DNA of 64,000 nt from Clavulina sp. PMI_390 (taxonomy: Eukaryota; Basidiomycota; Agaricomycetes; Cantharellales; Hydnaceae): NCBI GenBank assembly GCA_015039315.1, contig WIDE01000075.1, positions 99,047 through 163,046 of the forward strand, read 5' to 3'. Shown here in pieces: positions 57,301 to 64,000 of the stretch (within the stretch, counting starts at the first letter, position 1; each line of letters starts with the position of its first letter). The notes beneath the pieces are model-generated. The model made no database searches. It was not told the DNA's origin and saw only the letters and a list, made by a program, of their open reading frames with translations. Made by a program: the position numbers and the translations under genes.

Positions 57301-60300
57301 TTTGAAGCATATTTCCCAGCCGAGTAGGAAGGTTCCCCGCAGCGACGCTGGCAAGATCGTCAAGGTGACGTTTGAATACATCCCTCGTTGACGTCTCGCC
57401 TATGTAGGGGAATCCAACTTCCTCATCGGGATCGAGGTCGAGCAAAGCCTTTTTGATGACAGATGCCCACGGGCGGTCAGCGCGATGCTTGCCCATGTAG
57501 GTGTCCAGCACTCCCAGCGCCTCTCTGACGGTCATAATCAGCCGGCGCAGATAACACGGATGGGGATGAGAGGAGAGAGCCTTCCTGAGCGCTTTCCGCA
57601 GCGTTGTAAGATGATCGACGGCTTTGAGGGTGAGTATATTGCAACTCATAGCGTCGAGAAGATCTAAAACAGCGGGGTCCTTGACAGCTTCGGAGAGGAC
57701 AGGTTTGAGCTCCTCAAGCTTGTCGCGCTCCAATAAACATTCTCGTCCCAGCAGCTCTGTGACACGCTCAGCGGCGGGTCGATCGGCAAGACTGTCCACA
57801 AATTCCTTGCGCTCGTCATCAATCTCGCAAGCAAGAGCCGCAATTGTAGCAATATATTCAAGTTTCTCGCTTGCCTTCTTTTCTCTCTCTACCTCAAGCT
57901 CTGGTAGAGCATCACGTCTATCCTCGCGCCGTTTGACATTCACAGGATTGGTGGAGCGTGAATAGTCTTGGCCTCGCGCGATGAAAGTGGCGTCAACCAC
58001 CCCAGCAGCCAAAAGGTCAAGTAAAGACCCTTCAGCGAGTTCATCAGCCTCTGATACGTCTGGAGATGGTTCAAAGCCAAGGTCGTTCTCGTCCTCATCC
58101 TCGCTCTTGGCAGAGTCGAGGGTCGTGAATACATAGCCCCGAGAGATAAAGGCAAGCGGGTTGACATTAGCAAACTTGCGGAACACGACGAGAGTGGCAG
58201 TGGAGGATATTGAATGATGATGGATTGGAGAGTGGGGAAGGCGCGGATCGGGAGAGCCGGGCAGTCGACTGGACAGCGCGTCATTCTTGAACGACCAGCC
58301 ACCATCTTCGAACACGGTTGCAGTGTAGTGCCCAGCATTATCGACTCCGTGAAAGCTGATCACGCTGATAGGATAGCCCGTCCACTAGTTGAGATGTCTC
58401 TTGTGAGTTATTGCGACAAAATGGGAAGTGGGACAAGATACTTACGACGAGCTCGGGAGAGTCATTGCGTGGGGGTATGCGCAGCCTCACCGTCTTGTCA
58501 ATACTGATCGACTTGACGTTGGTCACCCTGTCCTTCTCAGCACGGGGGATGAAAACGGCAAGATGATCCCCAATCTCGACAACGCGAGAAGGATTCACAT
58601 CCGCGCCATGGTCGCAGCGGTCTTGGCTATATAACGTAGTAGCCTTGATCTCCTGCTGCTCCCAGTGGTCCAGGAGCTCTTGAGTCGAGCTTCCGTTCGA
58701 GGGCTCAATGGCAATGCATGCGGCGTATGCCTGACGGACATACGGACATTTGCAGTCGGCACACATCTCATCTGACACGACGGAAATCGACGGTCCTAGC
58801 TCCCCGTCCAGACGTCGCGTTAGCCACTCTAGAAATGCAGCGACGTCGTCCTGGCCGCCAAACCTCCAGCCCTCACGTTCGCAGGCCGCTTTGAAGGTGG
58901 CGGGGTCAACGACGGCGTCTGGATTGTCACCCATAGCTTGCATAATATCTTTGAGCGCACAGGAAACACGGCGGAGGTCGCAGGGGCCGTCATGAACGTG
59001 ATAGACTGGCTGGTATTCCAGAAATACGGTTTGCAGGGCGGCTAGAGAGTAGCAGTCGTTGAGCGTGTTGTGGAGCCCTGACGATCGTGCATGGGTGACG
59101 TGATCGTTGGCGGTCAAAGGCAGAGATGGGGGAGGCTGTGGACGCGGCTGAGATGTGGGAGGTGGTTTGGATGGCTGGGATGGGGCTGATCGGGAGGTGG
59201 AGTTTGAAGAACTGGCGATTTTGCCAGCACCACGAGTAGTGTCGGAGGAAGGGCGAGGGCGAGATGAGGATTGTGAAAGCGGAATAGAAGGAGTGGGACG
59301 GTTTGTAGCAGTAGCAGTAGTGGGAGGTGATATACGTGCTCGCTTTGGGGAGGGCGGCACAGGGGTCGGAGCTGGTCGAGAGCTCGCGACAGATTTCTGC
59401 CCACCAGTCACATTCGTGAGAGGGGTCGAGGGGCGACGAGGAGAATGGGGAGTGGTCTTTGAGGTGGAAGACTTGGGTGAGCTCCGAGGTAGATCCACAA
59501 TCTTTCGAGGAGGGAGAGTGGTAACGAGTGGCTGCGATGATTTTGTTGGGGCGGCAGGTGAGGTGGGATTAAGTTCGGGACGAGCCGCGGGTTGAGAAGT
59601 GCGCTCTTTTGGATGCGTTGAGGCTGCATCGGTGTCTGGAGGAGGTGGGGACGATGAAGGAATGACAATGGGCTGTCGCGCCGATCCCTTGGGACCTGTG
59701 GCAAGCCACGCAGTAAGGATAGTTTTGCGCTTTTCAGCCGGGGGTTTTGGAGCATTGGGTTTTGATGAATTCTTTGATTTTGTATTAGTGGGAGCAGCTT
59801 GTGTGGCCGTCGTCGAGGTTTTCTTCGTAGCATTTGGGTTCATGGAAGCCGTGGATGATGACGTGAGCGTCGCAGTTTCAAGATGTGCGACCTTTCGTGA
59901 GGTCGAAGAGGTGGTGGTAGCAGTGGAGTCGGCAGCAAGAAGTGGTTTAGCAGGAGGCAAGACATGAGAGCGTGCTGCGAAGGAAAAAGTAAATCTTGTC
60001 AAGCTACCGCAATAGTAAAAACTTGAAAGAAAGGAGACTCACAATTATTCTGATTTTCTAAAGGCAAAATGGGTTCTTTCGGGACATTAGGGACGTGCAA
60101 GATAGAAAGTGTCTCAGACGAGGGGACAGACGCGTCAGCATTGGTGCGGGCGCGTTTTTGCGATCGTAGTGGCTCAGAGGAGTCTAAAAGAGACAAGAAC
60201 GAGATTGGGGAGGTGATACGCCGAAGAAAGACGCATAGAATATACCTTGAGAGAGGGAAGACGCGGCCGAGGGCCGTTTCAGCGACGACTGATTGATCAA

Positions 60301-60563
60301 GACAGACGAATCATCAGAGAAAAGATAACGGGGCCATAGAGGACATCCATAGACACGTACTGAGGGCTGAGATCGGGCCTGGACCGCGTTGTTGGAGGAG
60401 TGCGACAACTGACCAACATGGGATCGAGCGCCGCTGCGATCTTGACGCGAATCTAGTTGGTGGGATCACCAAACGGTTAGAACATGATGAAGGTGAATGC
60501 ACAAGGGTACTCACTAGCAGATTTAGACGAGCGTGAGGGAGAGGACGTGTTTTGAGGAGGCAT
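54378..60563 (-). CDS. USP-GIY-YIG-like fusion protein (unit C)
   Basis: Second full-length fusion gene, ~1.85 kaa predicted, with the same architecture as unit B. USP domain: GLHNTLNDCYSLAALQ, GGQDDVAAFLEWLTRRLDGE, FHGVDNAGHYTATV then FEDGGWSFKND. GIY-YIG-like part: GFPYIGETSTR, Arg-His in VFKRHLDDL, Glu in KLAENLLITL and Asn in YSLNSADGG. These are the same key positions as unit B although the domains differ at most other residues. The middle (LSTHGNVATIGLYKDITQQE, SRNDWAYFNIFPHSRPKNLY, GTSWWDLLAGVPFDHWERIP) has little similarity to unit B. The last ~390 residues (from about LNGKNGHVALDKRKDTPEG) are almost identical. No internal stop or frameshift was noticed in the long exons. The gene lies next to the tRNA gene, upstream end towards it. 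Confidence 0.62.
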
Positions 60564-61010
60564 GAAGAGAAAAAACGGGATCGGAGAGGGTTTACGATTT
60601 TTTGAGGGAATGAAGGAAATAGTTTTAGAGTGAGGGAGAAGAGGTTGGTATTATAGTTTATGGTGGATAGATATGCCCAGCATACGCGCCCCGTGGTCGT
60701 CGATCGGGCGAGCGCGACGGAAAACGCGTCTGCGGGGACGAGGGGAGTGGAGGGGGGAAAACTCTATCGAGCGGGACCGTGGGAAATTCCCCTTCCTCTG
60801 TTCGTCGAACATATAGAGTCGCATTCCTCAGCTACTATCCGCACAGCGCGAATGTAGCAAAGCCGGCCAGTAGAGTCATTATGATTGCGGGAGGCCATGG
60901 TGGGGAAATAAAGATCAAGCCAGAGGGACGAAGACAACTGATGTGAGGTTCGGTGAATGTTGTCAGCGAGAATGTCGTGCGACTCGTGCAAACGAGATGG
61001 GATGACGATA

Positions 61011-62023
61011 TCAGAGATGCCAGGACAGAATTAACAGGAGAGGGGCATTGTTGAGCAGAGAGGTGAGGGGATGGCCCAGGCGAATCGTTGCAGACAGCTT
61101 GGCGGCGGAGCTGTCATCCGCAATGCATCGCAGTGCCATATCCGGGAATACAGAATGATGATTTTTTTGAAGGCTTGTAGGCCTGCTTCTGACCACCATA
61201 GACCACCGCGCCATGCATAGACTGACGGACAACGGATGATCCAGCTGCGACGGGCAAGAATCTGTCGGCGACATGAACGAACGTCGCCTCCGGCACACGC
61301 ATTTGAGCCCAGCTGGAGTGAACGCCAATCAGACCTATATGTAGCACCATATCTTAGTAAGACAGTGAGAGCTTGGTGTACCTCTCGTGCGGCTAGAGCG
61401 AATCTATGGGCTACAAATGCACGATCTGGGGTGAGGACGATTGACGGTTATCAGTCCTAATGAGCACGTACGAACAGACGCCTAGTGAGCTCGAAATCTA
61501 TCTGAGCTTCTGAGGGATATAAAGCACTTTCCTAAGCAGCAAAAAGGAACATTAGACCTTGACAAGAAGTGAACTATCGACGACGACGTACCTCAGACAT
61601 GATGGGGGTTGGGCGACAGCGGGATCTCATCCAACAGTATGACGTCCTCCTCAATGGCTCTTGTTGGATCTATGAACTGCGCACAACGCCCATCCGCCGA
61701 TTTAGCGACGGAACCTAGCATGAAGCTTGGAAGAACACTCACCTGTCGGACGGTCTGCCGTCGTTGGCAAGCCCCACTGACTCTCATCGCCAGTATCGGG
61801 GCAACACGGCGCGATTGGACGCTTGATTCTTCTTCTAGATATATTAAATGATGTTCGTCAGCTCAGATATCCTATCTTGAATTTCTGCCTAATTTTCGCG
61901 TCGCAAACTTTGTGGTGGCGAACCCGCGCTCGTTTGCCGTTGCAGAACGCTTGAGCAAATAAATGAGATAAATTTAGTCTACTCACTAGAAGGGTTGAGG
62001 GGAGTGGTCCGAGGAGCCTTCAT
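61011..62023 (-). pseudogene. Frameshifted counterpart of the small upstream gene, unit C
   Basis: Same start (MKAPRTTPLNPS at 62023) and second exon as in unit A. One extra base near 61610 truncates the acidic segment to LLDEIPLSPNPHHV, and a shorter T-run near 61165 shifts the 3' frame. Either a pseudogene or evidence that the locus is noncoding. Confidence 0.3.
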
Positions 62024-62833
62024 GATGGCTTTAGGTTTGGGCAAGAGGATGGGTGTTGAGCGAAAGGGTGTCGGCGATGGCGCGACTGACAGTGCGCATC
62101 AAGTGAGATGTCATTGGTGCAGAATGGGGGTGATTAGATTCGACGACGTTTAGGCAGCAGCTGTTGTTGCAACGGAGGGGTTCTGTCGAATTGGGCTAGG
62201 GTGTGTCGGTCGAGGTGGCCGCACCACGTTGTTTGTGAGTGTTGCATCCGCCTATTCCCAACCATCGTCGTATGCATACTCCCCGAGAGCTGGATCCCCG
62301 ATCGCAATTCGTCTTTCCCTCTAAATGACTGATATGAGTATAGAAATCCTCAATTGAGGCAGATTATATGGATAAGAATGACTGAGATCCGATGCTTGAG
62401 TGTGAGCTTGCTGCGAGATTCAGCGATCAGCGATCTGCAGACGTATCATGTGAATCGAGACGCCCTCTGTCTCTCTCTCGTCTATACTTTGATGAACCTC
62501 TGTTCTTGATCTAATAAGCTTGGATGTTGGTAGTAGTATTGTGGAACCCACTGACCCCCTGTGACTCGGATGCATGAGGATGGGAATTATGTATTGTAGC
62601 AGTGAAACGAATTTTAAAGAGACTTGAGCTATCTATATCTATATCTTTGGGGTTATCCGGTGGGAAGAATCGGTGGCTGGTAGGTGGATATCTCCAAGTC
62701 GGGCAGGTGTGGGGTACCACCTCCTCCTACCTAACCCTCCCCAGCTTTCCACCACCCATCGAGCCCATTATCACTCGTAGATAGGACTATAATAAAGTTT
62801 ATCGCAGGGTTAATTGATCGTCCGGGTGGGTAA

Positions 62834-62859
62834 ACGAGGTGAAATCTTGAACACCTCGT
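62834..62859. repeat. Unit C terminal hairpin
   Basis: Same 8-bp stem ACGAGGTG / CACCTCGT and 10-nt loop as unit A. It is followed at 62881-62898 by AAAAATCCTGTTTTTGGC. Confidence 0.6.
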
Positions 62860-62936
62860 AGAAAAATGTAGAAAAATCGTAAAAATCCTGTTTTTGGCGG
62901 GGAATGGTCCCTGCAGTGCGTAGAATGATGTCCCGT

Positions 62937-63022
62937 GCCCTGTTGGCAGAATGGTAATGCGTCGCCCTCCTATTTTCCGGAGTGCGAGGCGAAGATTGCG
63001 GGTTCGAGCCCCGTGCAGGGTT
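62937..63022 (+). tRNA. tRNA-Arg(CCT) with 14-nt intron
   Basis: Folds as a complete cloverleaf. The acceptor is GCCCTGT (62937-62943) with GCAGGGT (63015-63021), seven pairs including G-U. The D arm is GCA/TGC with GGTAAT. The anticodon stem is TCGCC (62962-62966) with GGCGA (62988-62992). The T arm is GCGGG-TTCGAGC-CCCGT. The anticodon CCT at 62969-62971 reads AGG. A 14-nt intron follows A37 (62973-62986) and contains GGAG, which can pair with the CTCC of the anticodon loop, as expected for a eukaryotic pre-tRNA. The D arm and T arm closely match the yeast tRNA-Arg(CCU) pattern. A Pol III terminator follows. Confidence 0.92.
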
Positions 63023-63025
63023 AGC

Positions 63026-63029
63026 TTTT
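63026..63029 (+). terminator. Pol III terminator of tRNA-Arg
   Basis: TTTT begins 4 nt after the discriminator base. Confidence 0.7.
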
Positions 63030-64000
63030 GGTTCGGGAGGGTGTGTGGCTTTGTTTTGGGCGCGTGCGATCAGGTGCAAGATTGACTATATTTAGATCTA
63101 CTCTCGCTCGTCCTACCCTTATTGGCGCCATCTTGGTCGTCGATTGATTTCACTCTATTGCTTCAACAATGTTGCGTCCGATACATACAAGTACTGCTTG
63201 TCCTAACGAGACATCCCCCTCAGATCTTGATTCCCTCCCATCACGCCCAAGGTCTGATTCATCTCCATGGATTGTATTACTATCACAATAGCAGAGTGCT
63301 CCAGTCCATGTGCCTGAATTATCGCGCTGTTAGCGGAGAAGTAATGGGACAAGCCTGTAGAGACGGATCAGGCCTCGCTAAATGCGGGGAATCGAGTGTT
63401 AATTGTATTGTACCTGTAGAGACGATTAGCTAGCCAGAGCATGACCACATGAGTCTACTACTACAGGGAGAGCAATAAAATATAGATATGTGCGTCGGGC
63501 TGCGAATCAAGAATTGAGGGGCATGTCTCGCAAGGAGGGACGGTATATTAGAGGACAGAAAGTCGCTGAGGAGACGAACCAAATTAATCAACTTGACTGC
63601 AATAAAGTTGTCGCCAAGAACAATAGGCGTCGTACGAGAGGATCGGGAGTCGATCTCGACATGATTAGATCAGGAGAATCCGATGCGAGAGCTTGAATCC
63701 TAACACGTACCTCACTCTGATGACATGTACCTCCACCTTCAGTTGGTTCTCGTTTCACCCCTTTGTCCAGCCCTGACTCCCGAGTCCCTCTCGTGTTTTG
63801 CTCCCACGGACTGGCCTATAGCGGTCTCACTCTGAGATATAGCAAAGGTTTCTTTACTTTCTGTGCGCCTCTCGCCGAAGCCATCCGAGAACTTGCCGTA
63901 TCCGAGCGTTTCAGCGGATTCCAAGTACAATCCCTTACAGCACTCCAGACGATACATCACCTATGGGACTATGACACGCATTGTACCTCTTCCAAGGATG
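63030..64000. other. No gene recognised
   Basis: Short open frames only, none with splice support or family resemblance. Confidence 0.45.

Larger units (their letters stand above)
54364..62926 (-). repeat. Repeat unit C (full length)
   Basis: About 8.6 kb. The left end is similar to unit B (near-identical for the first ~1.1 kb). The right ~2.2 kb is near-identical to unit A. It ends at TGCGTAGAAT, 10 bp before the tRNA gene. Confidence 0.75.
60564..62936. other. Upstream region of unit C gene
   Basis: Holds the broken small-gene candidate (61011-62023), the conserved noncoding tract (62024-62593) and the terminal hairpin and motif (62834-62898). Confidence 0.55.

Noticed and set aside
40389..62926. 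Classical transposon (LTR, LINE, Helitron, KDZ or CACTA type) for the array
   Set aside because: No reverse transcriptase, RNase H, DDE/RNase H-like transposase, tyrosine recombinase or Rep/helicase motif was seen, and no long terminal repeats or long terminal inverted repeats.
1..64000. CRISPR arrays, bacterial operons or ribosome-binding sites
   Set aside because: The window is fungal nuclear DNA with spliced genes. No regularly spaced short repeats were found.

Overview
The window is nuclear DNA of a filamentous basidiomycete. Genes are split by many short (about 45-80 nt) GT-AG introns. Housekeeping genes (a DRG1-type GTPase, an MDM34-type ERMES subunit, a Virilizer-like protein) read as fungal orthologues. 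The rest is small paralogue families: four-pass membrane proteins, F-box proteins, small secreted proteins. I infer Agaricomycetes, perhaps a Rhizoctonia/Cantharellales relative; that placement is from overall character, not from a marker gene. Coding coordinates run from start to stop codon and include introns. I read splice sites by eye.

Layout. (1) 0.8-13 kb: five paralogous MARVEL-like four-TM protein genes, three on + (821, 3273, 6459) and two on - (ending 8752 and 11774). The two minus genes lie in a ~2.9 kb tandem duplication. (2) 14.8-23.6 kb: gene-poor, with a ~106-aa secreted protein (14770), a second secreted protein (18591) and a low-complexity Ser/Tyr/Pro-rich protein (22545-23582, -). 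(3) 25.6-34.1 kb: dense conserved block of DRG1 GTPase (-), Virilizer-like m6A-writer component (+) and MDM34 (-). (4) 34.2-39.7 kb: tandem F-box protein pair and an unrecognised basic protein, all on +. (5) 40.4-62.9 kb: three head-to-tail repeat units A, B and C on -. Each carries a ubiquitin-specific-protease-like gene. Unit A stops after the protease domain. Units B and C continue in frame into a GIY-YIG-nuclease-like domain, a strongly diverged middle, and an almost identical C-terminal ~390 residues (predicted total ~1.8-1.9 kaa). The array ends 10 bp before an intron-containing tRNA-Arg(CCT) gene at 62937. (6) 63.0-64.0 kb: no recognisable gene.

The most unusual item is the array in (5). 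It combines a deubiquitinase-like domain fused to a nuclease-like domain, multiple tandem copies, a shared hairpin plus A/T-palindrome motif at the unit ends, a hyper-diverged internal segment, and a boundary beside a tRNA gene. No transposase, integrase or reverse transcriptase is visible. The array could be a new selfish or mobile gene family, or a rapidly recombining host family. The sequence supports the structure; the behaviour is inference.
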